NCBI GenBank assembly: GCA_022836615.1
Contig: MU405309.1
Coordinates: 62,001 to 126,000 of the forward strand
Direction of reading: 5' to 3'
Length of the DNA: 64,000 nucleotides
From: Annulohypoxylon bovei var. microspora
Taxonomy: Eukaryota > Ascomycota > Sordariomycetes > Xylariales > Hypoxylaceae
Positions 22,881-33,466 of this stretch are shown one piece after another. How positions within the stretch are numbered: position 1 is the stretch's first letter; each line of letters opens with the position of its first letter. The notes under the pieces are model-generated. The model made no database searches. It was not told where the DNA came from and saw only the letters and a list, made by a program, of their open reading frames with translations. The position numbers and the translations under genes are program-made.

Positions 22881-25167
22881 TTATGACTTGCCAGCGTCTC
22901 GGACTCTAGCCATCCATGAATCCACCTTCTCCTGCTGGTCTAGTTGACTCCTGGATTCGATCACCCTCTGCACCTCGGTAGTCGTGTTAGCATCGAGCAG
23001 GCGTACTTCCAGATCTAATAACAAAGCGACGGCCGCACGGATGTGGACCGTGTCCCCTTCAAATACGTATACGTCCCATAGCCGAGTGCATTCGTCAAGG
23101 CTGAAATGGCGCGTGAAGCAGGAAGTGAATACCTCACTGAGGTAGTCGTTCGGCTCTAGACCGAGTTCGGAGTTGGTGAGATGTTGATGAAGTCGCGGAG
23201 ACTTGGTACCCAAGGTCTGAAGGAGGAGGTTAAATGCCGACGTTTTAGCCCCTACGTCAGAAGCATAGAAGGAAAAGGGAAGAGGCCGGTTTAGAACGTT
23301 GGCTAAAGAGACAAAAGCTGCAGCAGGCGTAGCAAGGTTGAGCAACAGTATCGCCGCGATAGTCTGTGCAATGGTCAGTACACAGATACGTAAACTACAA
23401 ACGGACCAAGGTTGGAAAACTCACGTTACAGCCGGAGACGTAGCCGATGTCGCTCCGGTACATGGCGTATGCGCCAAGGACATCAATCAGACCCTCGTGT
23501 AACGGAGCGCCGGCTTGGAAGATTTTAAGGTCAGGCCAAGTCCGCTCTTCCACATCCGTCCTGATCTGAGCAAACCAAGCCATCTTCCGTTCGTCCTCAG
23601 CGCTCGCTTTTCCAGCCGCGCAACGATCTTCAACTTCACGAACCCTTGCCAAGGCAGCCTGGAACGACGATTCGGTCAAACCCAGCTCGTTTCCGATAGC
23701 TCGAGCCCATACGGCACCTCTACTACGAGGCGCCACGCCCTTCCACCATAATTCACGGGTCCGCCGTTCACGAACGGCAGCATCCCATCTCTTCAAGACG
23801 TCGTCTTCCCATACTTGCATAAGCGCTTTAGCAGCATTGTCTTTGGTGCGCTCCTTCTCCTTTTGGGCGGCCTCTCGCTTCTTGTCGGCCTCGATGCTAC
23901 TTGCCATCATCCTCTTGTACTCTCTAATATGTCTTTTCTCCTCCATGGGGTCCTTAGGCGGCAGCCAAGACGGCCTTGTCCGCGAAAGAACAGCCTCCTT
24001 CTCTTTAGAGACGGGTAAGGGATCAATCATAATGTTAGTACGCCGAAGAGGAGGGAGTTCAGCAAGCGCAGATTTCACACGGGGTTTCAGCACCGGGCGA
24101 TCGTATGTCGAGTGGCATAAGCCATGCTTGTCAAGCTCATCCGCATGTTCCTCTAGCTTCTCGGTAAGGGCCTTCGCTTCAGGGTTGAGTTCTGAAATAG
24201 CAGCAGTCCAACTCTTGGCGCGAATTTTGGCCGAGGAGGATGTTGATGACCGGAGCGAGTCCGTAGACGACGAATCTGTCTTCCACGCCGGAGACTTCAG
24301 GGAACCTTGATGAACCGCAACCGGGGGCGTACCATTCCCGACGCTACGAACACGTTCTTTAGTTCGCCTTTCGGGGGATGTCGAGGTAGAGCTTGGGCGG
24401 CTAGCAGACCGCTCCATCGGTGGGCGAGGTGATAGCGGAACATTATCTAGGATGAGATCATCTGGGATATTATCGTCATCATCGTCGTCACATTCCTTCT
24501 CCAAGTCAATTGCCGATTTAGGTTCTCGGCCCAGCTGCCAGCTGCTTCGTCGTTGTTTTGGCACCGCGAGACTGCTGTCTCGAGGACTAAGCGATCGAGC
24601 AGAAACATTAGGGCTCGGACTTCGACGGCGGCGGGACGCAGTGGAAGAAGCGGATCGTACCGAGAGACCGCGCACCGGTAAAGGACCTGAATGGGGCTGA
24701 GGGCCAATGCCAGTACTAAGACTGCGAGTGCTAGTATCACGGAAATGTGCGGTCAAAGTCGGTGCTCTGGATCGCGACCCTGAAAAGGACGCAGCAGTAC
24801 GCGGCTGCGGACGAGCTAGATCGCGAGGTTGAGGATGAATCTTAGGACCAACATGTTTCGCAGACGCGGCGCGAAGGTCGGAAGCGAAGGAAGCACTATA
24901 GGGATTCGGAACTGATTTAATTTGGGTGTTGCGATAGTGAGAAGCGTCGATGGAGGCGATATCGTCATCAAGCCCAATCTCCTCAAAATTGGCGACATCT
25001 GCCGTGGTAGCATCGTCGCCATCGTCCGAGTTGAACGAGCGCACGGACGACGCTCGGGAAGTAATGGCGGACGAAGTCATGCCGGGTGGTGATCCAGGAC
25101 TCGGAATTGCGAGGTCAACCCCGTCTGCGTGTCCTCCGCCGTAGGTCATGATCGCATGGTCAAGCAT
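22881..25167 (-). CDS. TBC-domain protein (putative Rab GTPase-activating protein)
   Basis: Exons 23425-25167 and 22881-23363 with one intron (GTGAGT donor, CTGAC branch, CAG acceptor) give 741 aa. The first 400 or so residues are Ser/Arg/Pro-rich and disordered. A Lys/Glu/Arg-rich helix follows (about 400-450). The TBC fold starts near LWWKGVAPRSRGAVWARAIGN and runs to the C-terminus. TBC proteins stimulate GTP hydrolysis by Rab GTPases with an Arg finger (IxxDxxRT) and a Gln finger (YxQG). Here the first motif reads IRTDVEERTWP, with one extra residue before Arg, and the second reads YVSGCN, without Gln. The family is clear, but classical dual-finger catalysis is doubtful. I believe related fungal proteins share this deviation, so it is probably old rather than a local defect. 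An alternative start is Met7. Confidence 0.88.
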
Positions 25168-26651
25168 CGGGGGGCCGGCTTGGAATAGAGTGTTACAAGA
25201 ACCGGTCTTGAATTATCGTCCCCGAGGAAGAACACAATGAAATTGCGCGTTAGTTGTGGTTGCTTTGGTGGAGACGAGAAACGAAATCGGATCGTGCTTC
25301 CACCAAGAGATAGACAGTATGATCTTCGTCGATCTTGTTTATGTGAGTTCCAGCTCTCAATGATGGCTTCAGACGAAGGAATCAGAGAAAAATGCAAGGG
25401 TGCACAGGAATAGCAACAGCGAGAGGCGATGTCGAGTGTATGAGCCGTCGGAGCAAATCACGACAGAGCAAAGATGTTCGAGAATCCTCAATTCGAAAGA
25501 GCCAGGATGCCCAAGGGAAGCCCCTGATTTGTGGTAGCGTTGTTGTGGGAGAAGTGAGATGAGGCTTGTCAATTGTCTCACGATCCTAGTAAGGAATAGC
25601 CCCTAGATGTCGGCGTAGTGTGTCGGATGTGGGATGTTGGATATTTGATTATTTAACTTATTAATTGAATTGCTCTCGCCTGGAGACGAGTAAGAATTAA
25701 TGAATATACAATATTCGATTTCTCTGTATAGAAAAAACGAGAGTTAGCACGATGGTATTGTGCTCTTTGTTAGTGATGGTAGTTTTCGTGATGGTCGTTA
25801 TAACGGCCTAGTATAGTTGGGAACTTGGAAATGGGATATCCGTGCAGAATTAGTGACGATAACGTTTCGACGTTCCAATGCTGATCGATTAAGCTCAAGC
25901 AAGACGCATTATAATTCAGCAGGGGGAAGTCTATGCTGCAATCCGTAATTCGTAGGCGTATATATGTATGTCTGGTATGTATGTTTGTATGTATCGTTAA
26001 GGATGTTGAGACTGTAATGGTGGTAGTCTCGGATGCTCGCGGGTTGTGTGCAAAGCGAAGGATCAAAGTTGAATAAAAAAACGAGCGGACGACGATAAAT
26101 CGTGTGAAAGAGTGGACGAATATCAAAACTGCTTTTGATATCCTACGAAAAATAACACAACATGACGGCTTCCTTGGATAATGAGCGGATCCTCCTAATA
26201 CGACGAGGAAATGATAATAAAAAGGGCAAAAGTTGGAACTTGGAAGAAAGTGAGGAAAGTTGGAGGTGAATGATGATGCTGCGGTTGCGAGATGGAAAGG
26301 GACGAATCGTCCTAGGATCCACTTTAGGTACCCAGCAGTAGCGCCTTCCGCCAGAGCTCTCTGTTGTGCACGGGTCCTAATCCACCATTAAAAACTTCCC
26401 CTTAAAAATCTAGGCGCGAAGGATCCTCTTGGAAAAAGGGGTGTGTACCTATGTACCGACAAAGCGTAATTACAATTTTTACCAATCAGGTTATGATGCG
26501 CTTACTAGGGACCCAATCAACTCGATCTCCGATTTGACGATTTAATTCTCCACCATCAGGTACTCTTCATCAGAATACTCCCTTGTACTACAATTGACAT
26601 GCAAGATGCAAGTACACATGCTTCTGCCTTAATCTCGAAATCTCGCATCTA

Positions 26652-27189
26652 CAGTGGGATGCATTTGAAATGAAACTTTTTTTTGTACCCTCAAGTTGCG
26701 CCAAGCCACTACTCCCAATCTGGGTAGCGCCCTTCCAGAACTGGACTAGCCTATCTAAGAAGCAGCCAATGAAAAGCGTTTCAGATTTCCGCATTGGTGT
26801 TAGCGTATAATGACTAAGTAATGACTAAGCAATGACTCAGTAATGACTAAGCTACTTCGCCGGACCAAGTGTTTTCTTTGATCTAGTTTTTCTCCACGAA
26901 TATAAGCCTAAAGTAAATGCAACCAGGCTCATTCGAATCGCACGTTTGAGGGCTATAATTACCAATTAAGCCTTGCTATTTTCCATCATTAATCAAAAAG
27001 TTATTTAGGTTAAAAGACAATATTTAGTTGGTGATGCAATTTAGCGGCGGGTAGCTCGGGGATGACTAATTCCGATGAGCGTCACGTGAGTTGACCTATT
27101 TTTAAAATGAAGCTATCCGGATTCGGAAGTAGCGTCTTGGCGTAACTTGAGGGTACAAAAAAAAGTTTCATTTCAAATGCATCCCACTG
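26652..27189. mobile_element. MITE-like element with TA target duplication (Tc1/mariner type)
   Basis: A 538-bp segment bounded by inverted copies of CAGTGGGATGCATTTGAAAT. The two arms match almost perfectly for about 55 bp (26652-26705 and 27134-27189) and imperfectly for a further 20 or so. Each end is directly flanked by TA (26650-26651 and 27190-27191), the target duplication of Tc1/mariner/pogo transposases. The interior has no open frame for a transposase, so the element is non-autonomous. Confidence 0.88.
26810..26853 (+). repeat. 11-bp tandem repeat inside the MITE
   Basis: Four tandem copies of ATGACTAAGTA with single-base changes (ATGACTAAGCA, ATGACTCAGTA, ATGACTAAGCT). Confidence 0.85.
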
Positions 27190-28129
27190 TAAGATCAACT
27201 AGGTATCCAAACGACAGGCAATTACAAATGACTCTTCAGACTTAATGCAATATTATGTACTCACAATCCCGATCGATATGATAGATATTCGGTCTCGTCC
27301 AACTTCCCGTATATACTTAAACTACGAAGCAAGGAACCCCCGAACACCGGCGGTGCCGTCCGTTATACATACCTATGCAGGTACAGCTCACGATTCAGCT
27401 CAGCCACTTCCAGTAGCTATTAGAAGCCGACCGTTCCAAGGTTCTTGTTTCATCACCGCTATCCTACCACATCTTTTACATCTAGTCTTCGGCGCCTACC
27501 TGCGTACATATGTATAACTTCATAGCCCAGAGTTCTAATATGTGTACATACATAATACATAACCGTAGCCTTCCTTATACGTACATATCCAGAAAGAGAC
27601 ATAGAGAAGGGGGAAGGAGGGGGAAAGCTCCTTACGTCAGTTACGAAACCTTGTATACTACTATGTATAAACAATGAAACAGATTCCAACGCAGACAACA
27701 TCTGCGACCTACTTAGGATAGTTACTCTACCATTCCTCCGGGGATGAATAAGCTCCAGGAGAAACATGGATACCCATATAAGCACCGAACTATGTGAGTA
27801 TGAGTCTACCAAGCGAACCTTCTCTGAGTTTCAATTCATGTACTCCGCGTGATAAGCCACGTTATGGCAGGCCTTGGGTCTGTTGAGGCGCGCTATGTTA
27901 ACGTTCCCAACATTCGCAAGGCTGCGTATGGAAGGGAGGGAGAAGAGACTCTTCGGTCTAAAAAACAAATAGGACACAACACGAGAGGGAACGAGGCGCG
28001 GCTAGCTTTTTAGACTGATCAGTCATCAACGATGCTATTTTTATGCCGCAGCAAATCTCATTATAATGCCTTTACACTGAACGCCACTCATTGCCAGCCG
28101 TTGGTCATCCCCCACGGTGAACCGAAATT

Positions 28130-30590
28130 TTAGGGAATGATCTCCTCGCTCTCCTCGAGAACCTCTTCCACGATTTCCTCGATGACTTGCTCCTCTCCGT
28201 TTTCGGGCGACTTATCATCAGCCTCGTCCGCGTGCCTAGGCAAGCCTCGCTCGAGCCTCTCCTCCTCGAGCTCGGACTCAACCGACTCGCGCCACGCCAA
28301 CCATTCGTCAAGCAGTCGTCTTCTAGCCTCGACCACCGCCAAGTCTGCAGAAGCTCCGCGTTCCGCATCTTCCTGCTCGAAGACCTTGGAGTACTCACGA
28401 AGGTTCTTGCGGATCTGCTTCTGCTCGTCCTTGCTCAGGAGAGTAGCAGGCCTTGGGCGCCATAACCATTGCCGGAACTTGTCAACGGGTTCCTCTCGTA
28501 ATAATTCACCCTTGAAATCGTAGACGTGATATCCATTCTCCATCTATTACCAACAATTAGCAACTAAATATTGGAGGGTGGGGGTGAGAGTAGAATTGTT
28601 AAGCGTACCGTATGCTTCCAGACAGACGCCCAAGAAGAGACGAAGCGTCCTGACGGGTCCCATGCAATATCCGTGACACCGTAATGGTCCGCCGTGTTCA
28701 TGAGCTGCAGATTAGCGGTGAGATCTTTGTCGCTTTCCGGCTTCTCGCCCTCGAAGTCTAAATCGAAGAAGTCGATATCGGAACTCTGCTGGTTGGCAAC
28801 CGTACCGATAACAACAAAACGACCACGCGGCGACCAATAGATGGCGTTGCTATTCTTCTTATCCAGAGTCCGCAGATGCTTGAAATTGCCTATGGCTGAC
28901 CCCTTAGCCTTCTCGGGGCAGAAGAAGGACACGGAGGTCTTCGGGGCGACAGCCGTAGGGCCGGTCGGCTCGGTTGTCGTGATGATCACGAAACGATCTC
29001 CTTTTGGTTCCCAGGCGAAGTTGATGACGGTGTCCTTGATCGTATCGACAACTTCGACAGGCACGCCCTTTTCTTTGATACGGAAAATCTCAAGGGTGGT
29101 GGCCTGCGACTTCTTGGATTTCGAATGCCGGTCAACCTTTACCGAGAGGTACGTGGCGTCCGACTGCCAATGGAGCTTTGCATCAGTGACACTGAACAGA
29201 TTCAAAGATCGAACGAGCTGCTTCGAAGGTATGCTCATCAATCCGACCTTTGCGGGATTGCTGCCAATCTCCGGCGTCCAGAAGCAGAATAGCTGCTCGT
29301 ACTGCTTCACACCCTCCCTCTGAGGTGTCGAGGGCGCCCACTCGAAGTCCATGACGCCTTCGATCTTGATCGTCGTCTTGTCTAGCAGATTCATGCGAGG
29401 CAGCTCATACACCGAGATGGACGAGCCTTGAGTCATCCGCGCCACGTATTTGTCGTCGGAAGACCACTTGAACGCCGGCCAGGGGAACTTGGGCTGCTGC
29501 TTTGCCGGCGCCGCGCTAGAATCGCCAGTGCTGGGTATGTCGATATTCGCGAAGGATCGGAGAGGCTTGGATGTCTCGACTTCCCAGATGACATAATTCT
29601 TGCCATCCTCGTCTAAGGACAGCTGGGGATGTCCCTCGTCAGGTATAGAGATAGGCCTGTTCGACCATGTGACGACGTACTTCTCGTTAGGGGAGAATTC
29701 GAGCATGTTGACAAACGGATGCGCGAACCGTCTCTGGCGAGACCACGAGGCACCACCCCAGAGCTGCACACCCTGCTGGTGAACGGACACCAAAAACGTT
29801 CCCAAGGGCGACCACGCAATGAAGCTCTCAGTCCAGTGCTGTCGGTCGACGATATTCTCGGGGGGTTCCTTCTCGTTGTTCCAGAAAACGCCAACGACGT
29901 CGCCCCGATACATGGCAAACTGATCGCGGCCACGACCGCTCGGGTCGGCCAAGAACGAACGCAGGTGTTCCTTTTCTGCGAAGTCCTCGATCTTGGGAGG
30001 AACGTAGTTCTCGTCTACCCGTCCTTCTCGGCCGTAGCGATCGACATCCGTCATCTTGTTGACTCTCAGGGTATGCTTCTTGTCGAGCGGGACCATATCG
30101 AGCTGTCTCACGGCGGCGGCAGCTTCGGCAGCGGAAGAATATTCAACGAAGGCAAATCTACGTGCTTGTCAGTATTGTGATATTCTTCCGGCAACAACAC
30201 ATGTAGCTCGTAGCACATATAACTTGAGCAGGGCATGACGTGGTCTGGTAGGGGTTGGTAGGGGTTGATAGGGGTTGATAGAGGCGAGATAAAATAGCGA
30301 GATGAAATAGTAGTTACATACCTGAGAGACTTGCCATTCTCCATAGGCATATAAACTTGATCTTCTCTAGTCTTTCCAAGTTGGTTCAGCTTCTTCATTA
30401 AGAATTTTACAAGCTTGGGCTTCTGCTCCTCGTTGACTTCGGGTAGACCATCAATAACGACGAATGTGTCGTAGCCCTGCTCAAGTTGGACTTCGTATTT
30501 CTCGCGCAGATCGGAAATGTCAATCTCATCCTCGTCATAATCGTCCTCATCGACGTCTGCATCACGCAGATGATCAAACGACGGCGCCAT
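28130..30590 (-). CDS. Eukaryotic translation initiation factor 3 subunit B (eIF3b/Prt1)
   Basis: Scaffold subunit of eIF3, which helps recruit the 43S complex to mRNA. Exons 30322-30590, 28609-30157 and 28130-28543 give 744 codons (743 aa), the usual size for the fungal protein. An acidic N-terminus precedes an RRM (about 40-125: [20 protein letters not shown], then [17 protein letters not shown]). The long middle part is the eIF2A-like WD40 propeller (for example [20 protein letters not shown] and [14 protein letters not shown]). After the second intron comes [17 protein letters not shown] and [19 protein letters not shown], the hallmark C-terminal segment, then an acidic tail. The first intron is 164 bp, and its donor GTATGT splits an Arg codon in the RRM. 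The gene is divergent from CCT2. Confidence 0.97.
30246..30285 (+). repeat. 10-bp tandem repeat in eIF3b intron 1
   Basis: Four copies of GGGGTTGRTA on the plus strand (TAYCAACCCC in the transcript), lying wholly inside the first intron of the eIF3b gene. Confidence 0.8.
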
Positions 30591-31263
30591 GTTGGGTCAG
30601 CGCGTTATGTATGTAGGTATTCGCAAGAGAGGGTGTCGGTTCGTCTGTGGGGCTTTGTGAGAAAAATTGCCCCGCCTTAGAAAAAGTGAGGATAGACGAA
30701 GATGCGAAAATCGTGGCTGACCTTTAGTCGCAATAGTCAATTTGTAACAAGATCCTAGGAATTGTTGTATTATTCCTTGAGAAGAAGGATGCACTGGATA
30801 ATCAATATCGCAGCGGGATCCAATAATTAACTATTGGCACGAATAGTTATCACGGAAGACGGAAGGGAGGAAAGGCGAAAGTTTTCTTAGTTCAAGGCCA
30901 ATTATTTTTTTTACAGGTTGGCTTTTTTTTGATGTTCTCAAGGTGAAAAGCCCCAATTGTGTGTGTCCCCGCCAATCCGCTTATCATCCCGCTGATAGCA
31001 CCTCATTGGTTCACTGTATCAGGCAGGCACACCACAGTCCAACCCCACCTTTAGCGTTGGAGCTAGAGCTTCGGAAGCATATTTCTCCCTAATCCGTTGT
31101 GTCCCGCGAAAAAAGTCTAGGTACAGCCCGCATTTGCATCTGAAGCTCTCACCAGGCCCACCATAAGGTAGCGGACATACATGACAAGCTCAAGCTTCTT
31201 CAAGAGGCAAACCACAACAGAAAAAGGTCCTAATCGAATCATTATAACAAATCAGTGGTAAAG
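30591..31263. promoter_or_regulatory. Shared divergent promoter of eIF3b and CCT2
   Basis: A 673-bp gap separates the two start codons, so both housekeeping genes must be driven from here. CCAAT boxes occur as CCAAT at 30972-30976 and ATTGG at 31005-31009. T-runs at about 30906-30912 and 30923-30930 could exclude nucleosomes. No coding potential of its own. Confidence 0.6.
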
Positions 31264-33093
31264 ATGGTATATATTAACTATTTCCTATTTTTATTATTAA
31301 TATTTCGCTAACTAAATGCTTCACCCAGTCGTCCTTTAGCCCTACCCAGATTTTCGAAGAGGGCACCACCGAGGAGAAGGGAGAGAATGCCCGTCTCGCC
31401 GCCTTCGTAGGCGCTATTGCCGTCGGCGACCTTGTGAAGAGTACTCTAGGCCCCAAGGGAATGGACAAGATATTACAGTCAGCGTACGTAGGGACCAACT
31501 AACCTTTTCTCGTCGACCTATCCGTGTTTCCATATTTATATTGGCCTATATATGAACAAATACATGTATATGTACTGGCTAACTTTCTGTAGCTCTACGT
31601 CTGAAATTATGGTCACCAACGACGGTGCCACTATCCTCAAGTCGATCGCCCTCGACAACGCAGCAGCAAAGGTCCTCGTCAATATATCAAAGGTTCAAGA
31701 CGACGAAGTTGGGGACGGTACGACGTCGGTAGCTGTTCTTGCTGCAGAACTCTTGCGGGAGGCCGAGAAGCTTGTCGACAAGAAGATACATCCCCAGACC
31801 ATCATCGAAGGTTACCGGATAGCAAGCCAAGCTGCCCTTCAGGCGTTAGAGGGCTCGGCGGTGGACCACAGCAAGAACCCCGAGGCCTTCAAGAATGACC
31901 TACTCGCCATCGCACGCACAACCCTGAGCTCCAAGGTGCTCGCCCAAGATAGGGACCTCTTCTCCAAGCTAGCTGTCGAGGCGGTATTGCGACTGAAGGG
32001 ATCTTCGGATCTCAGCCATATCCAGATCATCAAGAAAGCCGGCGGGAAATTGAGCGACTCGTATCTGGACGAAGGTTTCATCCTCGACAAGAAGATCGGC
32101 GTAAACCAGCCCAAGCGACTAGAGAAGGCCAAGATATTAGTTGCCAACACATCTATGGACACGGACAAGGTCAAGATCTTCGGAGCACGCATGAAGGTTA
32201 GTTCGACCGGCAAGCTAGCCGAGCTCGAGAAGGCCGAGAAGGATAAGATGAAGGCCAAGGTAGATAGGATCAAGGCTCACGGGATCAATTGCTTTATCAA
32301 CCGACAGTTGATCTATAACTGGCCCGAGCAGCTCTTCACCGACGCCGGAATCATGTCCATCGAGCATGCCGACTTCGACGGCATCGAACGCCTGGCTCTC
32401 GTCACCGGCGGCGAGATCACGTCCACGTTCGACCATCCGGAACAAGTGAAATTAGGCCACTGCGACCTTATCGAGGAGGTCATCATCGGCGAAGATACGC
32501 TCATCAAGTTCTCCGGCGTGGCCGCCGGTCAGGCTTGCACCATCGTCCTCCGGGGTGCCACCGAACAGTTGCTAGACGAGGCGGAGCGTTCGTTGCACGA
32601 CGCCTTGGCCGTCCTCTCCCAAACCGTGAAGGAACCGAGGACGACTCTCGGCGGCGGTTGTGCCGAGATGCTCATGGCCAAGGCGGTAGAAGGCGCTGCA
32701 ACTCGAGTAGAGGGTAAGAAGCAAATGGCCGTGTCGTCGTTTGCGATAGCTTTACGGCAGCTTCCCACAATTCTGGCCGACAACGCTGGATTAGACTCGA
32801 GTGAACTTGTGGCGAGATTACGAAAAGCCATCTATGACGGTCTATCAACGTACGGTCTAGATCTGACGACTCCCGGCGGAGGAATAGCGGACATGCGAGA
32901 TTTGGGAGTTATCGAGAGCTACAAGCTAAAGAAGGCGGTTGTCTCGTCAGCTAGCGAAGCCGCAGAGGTAAGCTATATCTCCCTACACCTACATCCTTCA
33001 GTTATAATGAATCTTGAATGCTAACATATACAGCTACTCCTGAGAGTTGATGATATAATCCGCGCAGCACCACGGAGGAGGGAAAGACACTGA
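31264..33093 (+). CDS. T-complex protein 1 subunit beta (CCT2)
   Basis: Subunit of the cytosolic chaperonin TRiC/CCT, which folds actin, tubulin and other clients. Exons 31264-31266, 31329-31483, 31593-32967 and 33034-33093 join to 531 codons (530 aa), normal for CCT-beta. Exon 1 is only the ATG, followed at once by an intron (GTATAT...CTAAC...CAG). The protein then reads [20 protein letters not shown], the conserved start of the family. ATP-site motifs [10 protein letters not shown] and GDGTTSV are present, as are the subunit-typical [16 protein letters not shown] and [17 protein letters not shown] ends. All introns keep phase and have CTAAC branch sites. It is divergent from eIF3b. Confidence 0.97.
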
Positions 33094-33466
33094 ACGGAAC
33101 GTCACAGGCGATAAAAGGATGTAAAAGTATCATAGACTAGGCCATAGACTATGCGAATACCCGTCATAATGAGGAGATCCAGCATGAAATTCCAGGCCGA
33201 CAGCCGACAATCAAAAGCAAAGCCCCATTTAGAATTGGTAGCTACGAGGTGCTGAATAGCGTAGACGATGAGTCCAGCTTAAAAGGAGTGACCTCAAATT
33301 AGACATACCACATCGATTTTATGAAATTCAATGGCCGTAACCAACCTTGAAGGTAAAAATTTCATTCTTCGTAATAGGCCTAAAAGAACATACCTACCTA
33401 CGTACATACTATTACCATCACGACAGACGCTGTCTAGAGAAGATCTACACAGTAGCCTTGCATACA
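33094..33466. other. CCT2 downstream flank
   Basis: About 370 bases of non-coding DNA between the CCT2 stop and the start of the long-inverted-repeat element. No features beyond an ACCTACCTACGTAC-type stretch near 33390. Confidence 0.5.

Larger units (their letters stand above)
25168..28129. other. Intergenic region with MITE
   Basis: About 3 kb between the TBC gene start and the 3' end of eIF3b (both reverse strand). The first kilobase is the TBC gene upstream region, with short meaningless frames. The central part (26652-27189) is a MITE with its own entry. From 27200 to 28129 there is AT-rich DNA with GTACATACATA microsatellite-like stretches near 27540. No gene is supported. Confidence 0.55.
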
